Assembly: GCA_016787665.1 (NCBI GenBank)
Contig: JAEUUC010000002.1
Span: 246,988-310,987, forward strand
From: Cyclobacteriaceae bacterium
GTDB lineage: Bacteria; Bacteroidota; Bacteroidia; Cytophagales; Cyclobacteriaceae
Direction: 5' to 3'
DNA: 64,000 nt
The position numbers were made by a program, and so were the translations under genes. The notes beneath the pieces are model-generated. The model searched no databases. It was not told the origin of the DNA and worked only from the letters and a program-made list of their open reading frames with translations. This document shows, in pieces, positions 17,978-26,340 of the stretch. The stretch's first letter is position 1, and each line of letters opens with the position of its first letter.

Positions 17978-19068
17978 TCATCTTCATATTGGTTCAACAC
18001 TTCTGTATAAGACTTTGCAATCATTGACCACGTAAATCGGCCCGCCCACTCACGCGCCTGGGCCTGATACCTGCGATACTGCATCCGAATATCCTCAATT
18101 GCCGTAACAATCTCCAGGTGATTTTGCGGATCCACGAGCCATCCGCTGTGCTGATGCCAAATCGCTTGCTCTATACCACACCCTCGCGCTCCAATGGCCG
18201 GTAGCCCAAGATAGTTCGCCTCCAGTATGGCAATACCAAATCCTTCCACATCGCCATCCGGCTGGCGCTCGCTGAGCATGATAAAAATATCCGATGCGGC
18301 CAACCTGATCCGGGTGTCGCCATTGTCCAGCACACCATGTATCTTGATGTGTTCCCGAACGCCCAATTGAAGCGCCAGCGCCTCTAACTCCTCAGCAAAA
18401 TCAGGCACACCAATCACATGATACTCCACATCCGGAAATTTCGCCTTTATGCGAGGCAGCGCTTTCACGACATTGTGTTGGCCCTTCCGGGGGGAAACCC
18501 GGCCCACGGTAACCAAACGCAATACCTCATGGTGACCCGTTGTTGGTCCCTCTCCATATTTATGCGGATCAAACCCATTCGGAATCAGGTGAATCGGGTC
18601 CTTCAAAACTTCCCTGGCGGTGAGCCGGCAAAATTCGGAGACGGCCACCCGTACATGAAACTGCCGAAGGGAATACACCTGCCACCAGCGCTTCAGATAA
18701 CCACCCATGAGCACTTCGTGACCATGTAAAATGGCTATCGTGTGCAAGCCTGAAAAGAGCCGGATGAGAGGCATCAACCACACGGGGAGCATACCTGAGC
18801 AAACCAGCCAACCTGTTGGATTTCGGGCAGCCCATTGCCTTGCTTGAATCAACATGCCGGCCGCTTTTTGCCAACGCCCACCGTGGACATACTGCACGAT
18901 GAACGGCACATCGGTCACCGGAGGACCAAAATGAGAGCGCAACTCTGACACAACGGTAACCGAAAATCCATGCTGGCTCAACTCATTCGCCAAACCCCGA
19001 GCGTGTTCACCAATTCCGCCTGGACCCGGGGGAAACTCAGAACATAGAATTAATAACGGCTGCCTCAT
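17974..19068 (-). CDS. glycosyltransferase family 4
   Basis: 364-residue retaining GT-B enzyme. The N-terminal acceptor loop PPGPGGIGEHARGLANELS is classical. HGHEVLMGG lies near the domain boundary. The donor domain has LVTVGRVSPRKGQHNVVKA, YHVIGVPDFAEELEAL and VEGFGIAILEANYLGLPAIG with both Glu of E-x7-E. The ATG overlaps the stop of the ligase/polymerase gene by 4 bases. Cytoplasmic; sugar unknown. Confidence 0.88.
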   Translation of the reverse strand: MRQPLLILCSEFPPGPGGIGEHARGLANELSQHGFSVTVVSELRSHFGPPVTDVPFIVQYVHGGRWQKAAGMLIQARQWAARNPTGWLVCSGMLPVWLMPLIRLFSGLHTIAILHGHEVLMGGYLKRWWQVYSLRQFHVRVAVSEFCRLTAREVLKDPIHLIPNGFDPHKYGEGPTTGHHEVLRLVTVGRVSPRKGQHNVVKALPRIKAKFPDVEYHVIGVPDFAEELEALALQLGVREHIKIHGVLDNGDTRIRLAASDIFIMLSERQPDGDVEGFGIAILEANYLGLPAIGARGCGIEQAIWHQHSGWLVDPQNHLEIVTAIEDIRMQYRRYQAQAREWAGRFTWSMIAKSYTEVLNQYEDE

Positions 19069-20471
19069 GCCTGTTTGATCGGATCAATTGTTGAAACCTT
19101 CGCCTCACGGGGCCGTGCGCGGCCCGCATTAGCGAGCCCTGCCACAGCTGCTCCATACAAAACCGGTGTTACGTTCGTTCGCATGGCAGAGTGAACTGTA
19201 GATAACAGTGCGTAGCTAAAAAAACAGATTTGCAAAGCTCGTAAGTACGGGTTCTTCTCGCGTAAAACCCAGTAAGCCGGAAAAACAAAAAGAGTGATCA
19301 GGATAGCCACGCCAAACAGCCCATGCTCAGCCACCAGCCGGGATCCTTCCACGTGTGCTGCTGCCTGGTCATTAAACATCTCCGCCCGTGCATACTTCGA
19401 CATGCCCGGGCCAACGCCCATCACCGGGCTTGTTTGCCACACCCGCAAATCGGCCATTACGATATCAAAACGATTAGACGTTAACACCGACAAATCTTTT
19501 TCACGCTTGCCCGCCAGCGTAGCCGTGGTCTCACCCTGGTACCGGAGTAGTAAAAGATTTGATGTCAACCGGTTAGCCTGATAAAAAACGACCACAACTA
19601 ACAGGACACCAACAAATGCGCGCCAGGTGGTGAGTGCACGCGGCAGCAGGTCCCGAAAAAACAGGTAGGCACAAAGCCACACCACCACCAATACGATCAA
19701 TGCACTTACCAACCCCCCCCGCGAAAACGTGAGCAACGCCCGAAAAAAGAAAGCCACAAAAAGCAAAATCGAAAGCTGGGGCCAACGAAACACCGGGATT
19801 CGAAACATCAACGAAAATCCGAGTATCAAGAAAGCCAGGCTTAACACGGTTGATACCTGGTTCGATCCAAAGCCAGCCGAGGTACTGAAATTGGCGCCAA
19901 GGGAAAACTTCAAATCATCAAAATCGGGGGTTTTCAGAATTACGCTTATTAAAACCGGTACCAAGCCCAACACAAAAATGCGAAGTAGGGCCGTTATCTC
20001 ATCCGGCCGAAGTCGAATACGGGAAAAGTAAACCACCGCCAGCGCGAGGTTAATGACACCCATTACATTAAACACCAAATCCTTGTATGTAATGGAAGCC
20101 GGCAATACCGCAAAGGACGGAAGCACGAGCAACAGAATCAGCCACCCTGCCGTTGTCCTTGACCGAGCCGAGGTTGACATAAGCCCCAGTAGTAGGGCCG
20201 AAAACATAAAATATTTACCACTCTCATAGGGTACCACCGGTGAAGCCTGCACGATTCGGGCCATGATCTCCATACCGATGTAATAGGCCAGAAAATAGTG
20301 AATAGCACCCCGTGTATTTTGATAATTAACATACTCCATGACCAGGGTCGCCAGCAACAGGTAAATCCAGATGATGATGCTGGCGGGTAACCAGGTAGCC
20401 GCAGCCCCAAGTGCGACATGGAGTAGCAGTACAGTCAGTTGGCGATCGGATCGGGAAAAATAGCTGATCAT
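19065..20471 (-). CDS. O-antigen ligase / Wzy-type polymerase family protein
   Basis: 468-residue polytopic membrane protein with about 11-12 helices and a larger periplasmic loop in the last third. The Wzy_C-type core shows LLTFSRGGLVSALIVLV, WQTSPVMGVGPGMSKY and HVEGSRLVAEHGLFGVAILI. The conserved Arg in SRGG, and the G-x-G-P and H-x-x-x-x-x-x-E segments, are those expected for O-antigen ligases. Ligases (WaaL) and polymerases (Wzy) cannot be told apart by sequence alone. With an ABC exporter present, a ligase role is possible; with Wza/Wzc present, polymerisation is possible. It is the only such protein in the window. Confidence 0.85.
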   Translation of the reverse strand: MISYFSRSDRQLTVLLLHVALGAAATWLPASIIIWIYLLLATLVMEYVNYQNTRGAIHYFLAYYIGMEIMARIVQASPVVPYESGKYFMFSALLLGLMSTSARSRTTAGWLILLLVLPSFAVLPASITYKDLVFNVMGVINLALAVVYFSRIRLRPDEITALLRIFVLGLVPVLISVILKTPDFDDLKFSLGANFSTSAGFGSNQVSTVLSLAFLILGFSLMFRIPVFRWPQLSILLFVAFFFRALLTFSRGGLVSALIVLVVVWLCAYLFFRDLLPRALTTWRAFVGVLLVVVVFYQANRLTSNLLLLRYQGETTATLAGKREKDLSVLTSNRFDIVMADLRVWQTSPVMGVGPGMSKYARAEMFNDQAAAHVEGSRLVAEHGLFGVAILITLFVFPAYWVLREKNPYLRALQICFFSYALLSTVHSAMRTNVTPVLYGAAVAGLANAGRARPREAKVSTIDPIKQA

Positions 20472-20480
20472 AGTGGCCGC

Positions 20481-21503
20481 TTACCGAAACATGTCCTTCT
20501 CTTCGTTGATCACATACAATTCGGAAACATCCCGCCAGTTATCAGCCATTGACTGATATTTGTATCGAAGATAGTCGGCCAAACGAATTTGCATCTGCCG
20601 CCAGGCATCCGATGAGATCTCCGGAAGTTGGTGAAGCAAGTTAACCAGATCGCCAGTCGTTTTGTACACCAAACAGTTTACCCCATTCGTCAGGCCCGGG
20701 GGCAGCCACTCGGGGTAGGAAAATATGGGTACACATCCAGCCTCCATCGCTTCAATCAAATTATGACAGAGCGGCATGCTTACCCCGGGCGCACAAATGA
20801 CAAATCGAAATTGGGCAAGATACTGGGTGTACCTTTTAGCATTGAGACTGGTCTCCCCAAGTGTGTGGATGAACAGGCGTCCACGATGGTCGGGCTTTTT
20901 TTCATCGAACCAGACGCCCTGCACCGCGTTTTGCTGGTCACATAGAATACGGTAGACGGAGAGGCGATTTGGCATCTGGTAATGTTTTTCAAATCTTTGA
21001 CTACCATAAAATTGTGGATTAACGTTACCCGCAAAAAAAACCAATCCGGGTCTATCCTTGCCCAGCGGGTTCACATCGAAGGGATAAAGCCAGCAATAGT
21101 CCGGATTTCGAATATAGGGAATAAAGACCTTGGTGCTATCGTATTGCTTAACCAACCGCAGTCGCTTGACATGATTCCCCGGTGCAACACCATCGGTAAC
21201 CAAGATTTTACGGCCGCGTGCCCCCAAAAACGGACCCGGAAGAAGCGAGACTGATCGATAGGGGTACAAGTACATCAGAAAGGGTACCCACAACAAGGGA
21301 TTTGGAAGGATCAAAAAAATGCGATGGTCTTTTTCAAAAAAATGGATAATGGTTTGAAGGGTTCGAATGTTCATGCGAGTTGACCAGGCGACCAACACCA
21401 GCACGGGGCGTTTATCCCTCGGCCATGTCAGCAGGCCCTGCAGAAAGACGCTACTCTTGCTAATCTTTTTTATCACGCGCCTGATATTCCGTAACACGGG
21501 CAC
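20481..21503 (-). CDS. exostosin-like glycosyltransferase
   Basis: 340 residues. The C-terminal half carries the exostosin/GT47-like donor domain: RFVICAPGVSMPLCHNLIEA, then MEAGCVPIFSYPEWLPPG. Such proteins read a donor site with the acidic residue in the IEAMEAGC segment. The N-terminal half (VLVLVAWSTRMNIRTLQTII, LVTDGVAPGNH) is GT-B-like and not specific. One-base overlap with the deacetylase gene start and a 9-base gap to the polymerase show co-transcription. Donor unknown. Confidence 0.7.
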   Translation of the reverse strand: MPVLRNIRRVIKKISKSSVFLQGLLTWPRDKRPVLVLVAWSTRMNIRTLQTIIHFFEKDHRIFLILPNPLLWVPFLMYLYPYRSVSLLPGPFLGARGRKILVTDGVAPGNHVKRLRLVKQYDSTKVFIPYIRNPDYCWLYPFDVNPLGKDRPGLVFFAGNVNPQFYGSQRFEKHYQMPNRLSVYRILCDQQNAVQGVWFDEKKPDHRGRLFIHTLGETSLNAKRYTQYLAQFRFVICAPGVSMPLCHNLIEAMEAGCVPIFSYPEWLPPGLTNGVNCLVYKTTGDLVNLLHQLPEISSDAWRQMQIRLADYLRYKYQSMADNWRDVSELYVINEEKDMFR

Positions 21504-22312
21504 TACCGTTCTTCTGACTGCAGGCTCCCGGGTGTGGTAAAGTGAACACCCGCGCTAGTTAGCACCTGTAAAAACTCGCAAAAATTTGACATATGCTCGG
21601 TCTTGTCGGGAAAATCCAACATCAACGGGTGAGCACTGACGATATGGTATTTTTTGGGGGAATTCAAGATGTGGTTCTGTACCCTCTTGTCGAATCCGAC
21701 ATAATGATTTTCAAGCACGAGCATATCTCCATGCCGTAATACCCGTCCCGTCAAATCGGCTATATGGCCCCACATAGGCTTATAGCTAATTCGGATCCAT
21801 CGATAACCCGCTTCAAGACAAAGCCCAATTACAGCGCCCATATCGGCAAGTGGAAAAAAGGGATACACGCCACGGTCGCCCAGACTGAAGGCACCTTTTC
21901 GCCACCAGGTCATTGGACGGTTGTGAGGCGGGACAAAGCCGTAAATTTCGCCTCCGGTTACATTCTTGAGCGTGCTGCGGCTCCGGGCAAGGCTCCGTTT
22001 TGCTTGCTGGCGGGTGAATAACGGAAGCCATTCATGCCGCCAACTATGCGAGGCCACTTCATGCCCGAGCAGCGCGATCTCGTGAATAAGGTCGGGGCAG
22101 GTGTAGGGATGAAGGCCCGTTTCTGCCGTGAAACCTGTAACCGCGAACGTGCTGCAAATTGAAAACTTTTGCATCACGTCAAGAGCCGCCCGAACATTGT
22201 CAATCTCCCGCTGGAGATTTCGGAAGTTAAAGTTATACGGGAGAGAGGAATTCAATTGGCCGATTGCGCCATCGAAATCCCAAATAACCATAACGAACTT
22301 CCCTGTCAACAA
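21503..22312 (-). CDS. NodB-like polysaccharide deacetylase
   Basis: 269 residues. An early acidic strand (VMVIWDFDGAIG) takes the place of the usual TFDDG motif. The metal-binding H-x3-H appears as VASHSWRHEW near residue 90, followed by GFVPPHNRPM as a probable catalytic groove motif. No signal peptide is visible, so it probably acts in the cytoplasm on a lipid-linked or nucleotide sugar, removing an N- or O-acetyl group. It lies between the acyl module and an exostosin-like transferase, which suits acetyl removal followed by re-acylation, but that order is inference. Confidence 0.8.
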   Translation of the reverse strand: MLTGKFVMVIWDFDGAIGQLNSSLPYNFNFRNLQREIDNVRAALDVMQKFSICSTFAVTGFTAETGLHPYTCPDLIHEIALLGHEVASHSWRHEWLPLFTRQQAKRSLARSRSTLKNVTGGEIYGFVPPHNRPMTWWRKGAFSLGDRGVYPFFPLADMGAVIGLCLEAGYRWIRISYKPMWGHIADLTGRVLRHGDMLVLENHYVGFDKRVQNHILNSPKKYHIVSAHPLMLDFPDKTEHMSNFCEFLQVLTSAGVHFTTPGSLQSEER

Positions 22313-22324
22313 GTCAATCTATCT

Positions 22325-23329
22325 TTAAATGGAGACATCACCATCCAGGCCAGACATGTAAAATCTTTTTATGGGGCTACCATCCCAGCCGTTAATGTAC
22401 ACTGGCTGCCGTTTCGGTGACACCAAGAATCCTGTCAGAAAAAAAATGATTACGTCTCTCGACAAGTTTACAAGTACAGGAGCGCTGTTTCGATTAACAC
22501 CATATACTGCGCAAGCAAATCCCATTAGCTTGATACCATCCCACAAAGATTCAAAGTGGAAGTCAGTAATAGAAGCAACGCTACTCCGGTCAATTAGCAC
22601 GTAGGAATCCGATAAAACTAACAGTGTAAAGCATTTCTTGGTATTTGTTGCCGGCATCACCAGACGTTTCTCGTAAAATAATGCATCATGGTGAATGGAG
22701 TTTCCCCTCACAAAATGTCGACTCAATAGCCACTCTACAATTCTGTGAACGTCTTCTTCAACAGCGGGGTCGTCAGTGTGCTTGAAAATAAATTCGGTCG
22801 CGAGCTGTCCTGTTAGTTCAAGCAGTCGACTTGCCAATTTAACTAGGCTGCTTCGGTTAAGCACAGACGACTTTGCCGCGGCTCCATAAGCCATTCGCGG
22901 GCCAGCCGCTACGAAGGCACCCCGTTTTGACTGATTTCGCATGGAATCTGGCGATACTCCATAGCCCAGCAAGAGTTTATAGTCCTGAAGTGCTCTTAGC
23001 TCAAGCAATCCTCCGTACCCTGCTCCTAAGAATTCAGGCAGCACCACTAGGTTGACACCCCAAACTGACCTATAGATGCTGTTTTCCAGACAAGCTTCAA
23101 CCTCAATTAGGCCGAGCTGTCCAACCACCTTTTCTCCCGAAACAGCCAAAAGTAGATTTGGGCCTTCACGCGTGCGATCAACTAACTTAACCTCCAAATA
23201 TTTGTAGTCTCTTCGTGAGGGACGATTCGGATAAACTATTTCACTAAACTTCTGGTGGGCTGCTTGCCAATCTGCGGTAAAACGAACCGTTTGCGTGTTG
23301 ACAAGGCGATCAATTAGATCCGATTTCAT
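22325..23329 (-). CDS. GNAT-fold acyltransferase of the acyl module
   Basis: 334 residues. The first half has a GNAT-like core: LLLAVSGEKVVGQLGLIEVE, then VWGVNLVVLPEFLGAGYGG with the pyrophosphate-binding loop, then LELRALQDYKLLLGYGVSP. The second half is a less conserved tail that ends in aromatic residues. It is the terminal gene of the KAS III/SDR/ACP group, so it may transfer the acyl chain from ACP to a sugar amine; amino-acid-type acyl donors are an alternative. The gene overlaps the KAS III gene by 20 bases. AT-rich DNA. Confidence 0.68.
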   Translation of the reverse strand: MKSDLIDRLVNTQTVRFTADWQAAHQKFSEIVYPNRPSRRDYKYLEVKLVDRTREGPNLLLAVSGEKVVGQLGLIEVEACLENSIYRSVWGVNLVVLPEFLGAGYGGLLELRALQDYKLLLGYGVSPDSMRNQSKRGAFVAAGPRMAYGAAAKSSVLNRSSLVKLASRLLELTGQLATEFIFKHTDDPAVEEDVHRIVEWLLSRHFVRGNSIHHDALFYEKRLVMPATNTKKCFTLLVLSDSYVLIDRSSVASITDFHFESLWDGIKLMGFACAVYGVNRNSAPVLVNLSRDVIIFFLTGFLVSPKRQPVYINGWDGSPIKRFYMSGLDGDVSI

Positions 23330-24317
23330 TCGTGAATGTAATCATTGTTGCTCCCCATGAATACCCTACACCAAAACCAGCTAACAACACCTGATCATTC
23401 CGCTTGAACGCACCCAACCGGAGATATTCCTTCAATACAATAGGAATAGTAGAAGAAACCGTATTACCACAACTTTGCATAAAAGTCAGAAATCTTTCTT
23501 CCGAAATACCGATCTTCTTTCTGAGATGTTGGAGGATAAACTGATTGGCTTGATGAAAAACGAAATAATGAACACCCTCCAGGGTTACATTATTCTTGTT
23601 TAAAGTTTGCTGGACAAGAGCAGGGACATTTGCAAGCGTAAAATTAAAAATCGCAGAACCATCCATAAATAAGTAGTCGTCCATCACCACGTTATGAGCT
23701 GAGCTCTGTCGCTCACGCCTCATTGCGCCATTCTTGACAATTAGATTCTCAGCCCCTGATCCATCTGTCCCAAAATCAAATTCCCCGATCGTTGCAAACC
23801 CGGTTTGGCTTACTACTACTGCAGCCGCGGCATCCCCAAAAATTGCGCGATTTCCTTTGTCAGAAAAATGAATATGTTTTGAATAAATTTCGGTTGTAAT
23901 TAGCAATACATTCTTTGAAATTCCAGTTGCAACCAAACCCTTGGCCAACGCCAAACCATAAATAAAACCTGAGCAACCCTGATTGATATCAATTGCCCCA
24001 GCAGTCCTAGGGATACCAAGTCTGTCCTGAACAATACAAGCTGTTGTGGGTAAAAAATAATCGGGGCTCTGTGTACACAATATGATAAAGTCTACTGAGG
24101 CTCGGTCGATAGAAGACTCATGAAACAATGATTCAGCAGCATTTACGGCTAGATCTGATACAAACTCATCCGAGCCCGCAATATGCCTGCTTGTAATTCC
24201 AAGCTTGCGCACAATTTTTTCGGCAGACCAATCCGGAAACTCAATTGCCAATTCTTCGTTCGTTAAAGTTTTGGCAGGGAGGTAATAGGAAACTGCCTTT
24301 ATCTTCGCTTCCATCAT
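23310..24317 (-). CDS. 3-oxoacyl-ACP synthase III-like protein (first of two)
   Basis: 335 residues with the full KAS III catalytic triad: Cys in DINQGCSGFIYGL near 112, His in FHQANQFILQHL near 247 and Asn in QSCGNTVSSTIP near 277. FabH-family start (ISYYLPAKTLTNEELA-like) and GFGVGYSWGATMI at the end. It would condense an acyl-CoA with malonyl-ACP, or transfer an acyl group, to make a short acyl chain for glycan decoration. Start ATG overlaps the SDR stop by 4 bases. The neighbouring second KAS III, the ACP and the reductase form one translationally coupled unit. Confidence 0.9.
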   Translation of the reverse strand: MMEAKIKAVSYYLPAKTLTNEELAIEFPDWSAEKIVRKLGITSRHIAGSDEFVSDLAVNAAESLFHESSIDRASVDFIILCTQSPDYFLPTTACIVQDRLGIPRTAGAIDINQGCSGFIYGLALAKGLVATGISKNVLLITTEIYSKHIHFSDKGNRAIFGDAAAAVVVSQTGFATIGEFDFGTDGSGAENLIVKNGAMRRERQSSAHNVVMDDYLFMDGSAIFNFTLANVPALVQQTLNKNNVTLEGVHYFVFHQANQFILQHLRKKIGISEERFLTFMQSCGNTVSSTIPIVLKEYLRLGAFKRNDQVLLAGFGVGYSWGATMITFTNEIGSN

Positions 24318-25054
24318 TGTAAACTATAACCACCATCAATTACTAACTCTGCACCAGTGATCCACTTTGTTGCATCAGACAGAAGAAATACAACAGAATT
24401 GCTGACATCCGTTGCTGAACCAAAACCAAGTGGATATTTTCTTTCCTCGATTTCTAGCTGCTGTTTATCAAAACTTTTACCCTCCCACAGGTCGGTTCGA
24501 ATCATTCCAGGCAAAACCGCATTTACTCGAATCCTTCGTGGCGCTAATTCAAGAGCTAGCACCTTCAGTAGAGCATTGATGGCGCCTTTCGAAGCTGAAT
24601 ACAGGCCGTTACCTTTATGCGCGATTACATTACCAGCAATTGATGAAATAAAAACGATTGATCCACCTTGACCAAGCTTCCTATTTTTTACAATTTCGCT
24701 AACTAGCAACGCAACTCCAGAAAAATTAGCATTCAAGATCTCATTAACATTCTGTTCAGTCCAAAATCCCACAGGCTTAGTCACCAACATACCCGAACTA
24801 AGAACCAAACCGTCCAATACTGGAATGCTGTTGATCAGCCCAGACCGTTCAGAAATACTTGTTAAGTCAGCTGCGAGATATTGATGTTTGCCTCCCGAGA
24901 GTAAGTTACACGTTTGAATTAACCGTTGCTCGTTCCTGCCCGTCAAAAAACAATTTGCCCCACATTTGGCGATCGAAACGGAAATTTCGCGCCCCAAACC
25001 GGAAGAAGCCCCGGTAACTAATACGACCTTTCCTTGAAGTTCAAAACAACTCAT
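24314..25054 (-). CDS. SDR oxidoreductase, FabG-like
   Basis: 246 residues, classical SDR. TGASSGLGREIS at 14-25 binds NADP(H); NANFSGVALL follows near 108, then catalytic Ser in IVFISSIAGN, Tyr and Lys in YSASKGAINALLK, and PGMIRTDLW. FabG-type enzymes reduce 3-ketoacyl-ACP to 3-hydroxyacyl-ACP. It is sandwiched between two KAS III genes and beside an ACP, which supports that substrate. No dehydratase or enoyl reductase is present, so the product may stay at the 3-hydroxy stage. A sugar ketone is an alternative substrate. Confidence 0.87.
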   Translation of the reverse strand: MSCFELQGKVVLVTGASSGLGREISVSIAKCGANCFLTGRNEQRLIQTCNLLSGGKHQYLAADLTSISERSGLINSIPVLDGLVLSSGMLVTKPVGFWTEQNVNEILNANFSGVALLVSEIVKNRKLGQGGSIVFISSIAGNVIAHKGNGLYSASKGAINALLKVLALELAPRRIRVNAVLPGMIRTDLWEGKSFDKQQLEIEERKYPLGFGSATDVSNSVVFLLSDATKWITGAELVIDGGYSLQ

Positions 25055-26100
25055 ATATAACTAATCTCCGGTATCGATAGGTCAGCCGTCTCAAAATATA
25101 CACTGCCCCAAGACAATCCAACACCAAATCCGCAGGCGATATTTTTTCGTCTAAATTTAGTTAACTCATTTGCTCTTTCACTAATCATTGTCAATGGTAT
25201 AGTAGCGGAACTAACATTTCCAAATCGCTCTATGGAATAGGGTACCCTTGCAATTTCAATTCCAAGTTTTTTTCGAATCATTTCATTCATAAATCGATTC
25301 GCTTGATGGAAAAAAAAATCATCTATACCATCCTTGTCTAACTTAAAATAATCGACCAATTGCGCTACGCTTGCCGGTGCCCTGTTTATTCCAAATGAAA
25401 ACACATCCATTCCTTCCAAATTCAATTGAAGGTCTGAATGAAATCTTCCATCACCATGATCAAACTCTTTCAAGGAATCGACACTAAATGGATTCCTAAA
25501 ACCTCCGCCTTTAATGCAGATTGCACCCTTACGGGATCCATCAGATCCAAAACTAAATTTGAAGCCAGCACCACCGGGTTGATATTCTAGAGCAGTCGCG
25601 GTACCAGCGTCCCCAAAAAGTGGAAAGGTACTTTTGTCATTTATAGAACAAGTCCGCGAAATAGTATCGCCAACGAGAAGTAGTCCTTTCTTAAAATGGC
25701 CGTTTTGCATTAATGCCGCTATCACACTAAGCCCGTAAACATACCCAGAACAACCTAGCGACACGTCCAGTAAATAACAATTTGTTCTGAGCGACAACCG
25801 TTCGTGGATTGAAAAGGAAGCAGCCGGCAGGAGATAGTCAGGCGTCTGCGTGACAAAAATCAGGCAGTCAACTTCAGATGGTGACCAACCTAGCTTCTCG
25901 AGGCACGCTTTTGCGGCACTACAACATAAATCCGTAGTACATATGCCATCTGACGCAACATGACGATTTCTAACACCTGTACTTTTTAATAGCTTCTCAG
26001 CTTCGTTTTGAGACAGTTCGATAAAGTTATCCCTAATTAGCCTTGGTACAGATGCAGCCAAACCTCGTATTACCACGCTTTTCACCTCCAAGAAACTCAT
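25051..26100 (-). CDS. 3-oxoacyl-ACP synthase III-like protein (second of two)
   Basis: 349 residues with the catalytic triad: Cys in DVSLGCSGYVYGL, His in FHQANRFMNEMI, Asn in RFGNVSSATIP. It is clearly divergent from the other KAS III copy, so it is not a recent duplicate; the two may act in successive steps or as a heterodimer. LLVGDTISRTCSINDKSTF in the middle marks the substrate tunnel region. Overlaps the ACP gene by 4 bases and the SDR by 4. A role in making a short acyl group on ACP is inferred from the set. Confidence 0.88.
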   Translation of the reverse strand: MSFLEVKSVVIRGLAASVPRLIRDNFIELSQNEAEKLLKSTGVRNRHVASDGICTTDLCCSAAKACLEKLGWSPSEVDCLIFVTQTPDYLLPAASFSIHERLSLRTNCYLLDVSLGCSGYVYGLSVIAALMQNGHFKKGLLLVGDTISRTCSINDKSTFPLFGDAGTATALEYQPGGAGFKFSFGSDGSRKGAICIKGGGFRNPFSVDSLKEFDHGDGRFHSDLQLNLEGMDVFSFGINRAPASVAQLVDYFKLDKDGIDDFFFHQANRFMNEMIRKKLGIEIARVPYSIERFGNVSSATIPLTMISERANELTKFRRKNIACGFGVGLSWGSVYFETADLSIPEISYI

Positions 26101-26333
26101 TTCTTAACTTTTGAAACGACTGCTTTGAATAAATCCTCAACTGTTTCACTTGCCCTTATCTCTTCCCCCGTTAAAGTCACGCCATACTTCTCATCCATCA
26201 TTGCAATAATCACCAATGCCATCATAGAACTCCATTCCTGAAGTGAACGAAAAGCGGTGTCCAGTCTGATTTCGTCCGGGTTGGTCTCTTCAAACTGATC
26301 CGCAAAGTCTTTTACAAATTTTTGTGCATCCAT
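26097..26333 (-). CDS. acyl carrier protein
   Basis: 78 residues from ATG 26333, eight bases after the preceding stop; an upstream in-frame start would overlap the GT2 gene. Four-helix ACP pattern with the phosphopantetheine-attachment Ser in LQEWSSMMALVIIAMMDE (Ser36), where the common Asp-Ser-Leu is Ser-Ser-Met. Helix II continues with hydrophobic contacts and a D-E-K-Y-G-V turn, and the protein ends in a Lys-rich tail. This EWSS form is typical of ACPs in Bacteroidota glycan loci. It should carry the acyl chain made by the two KAS III enzymes and the SDR. Confidence 0.87.
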   Translation of the reverse strand: MDAQKFVKDFADQFEETNPDEIRLDTAFRSLQEWSSMMALVIIAMMDEKYGVTLTGEEIRASETVEDLFKAVVSKVKK

Positions 26334-26340
26334 ACGTATA

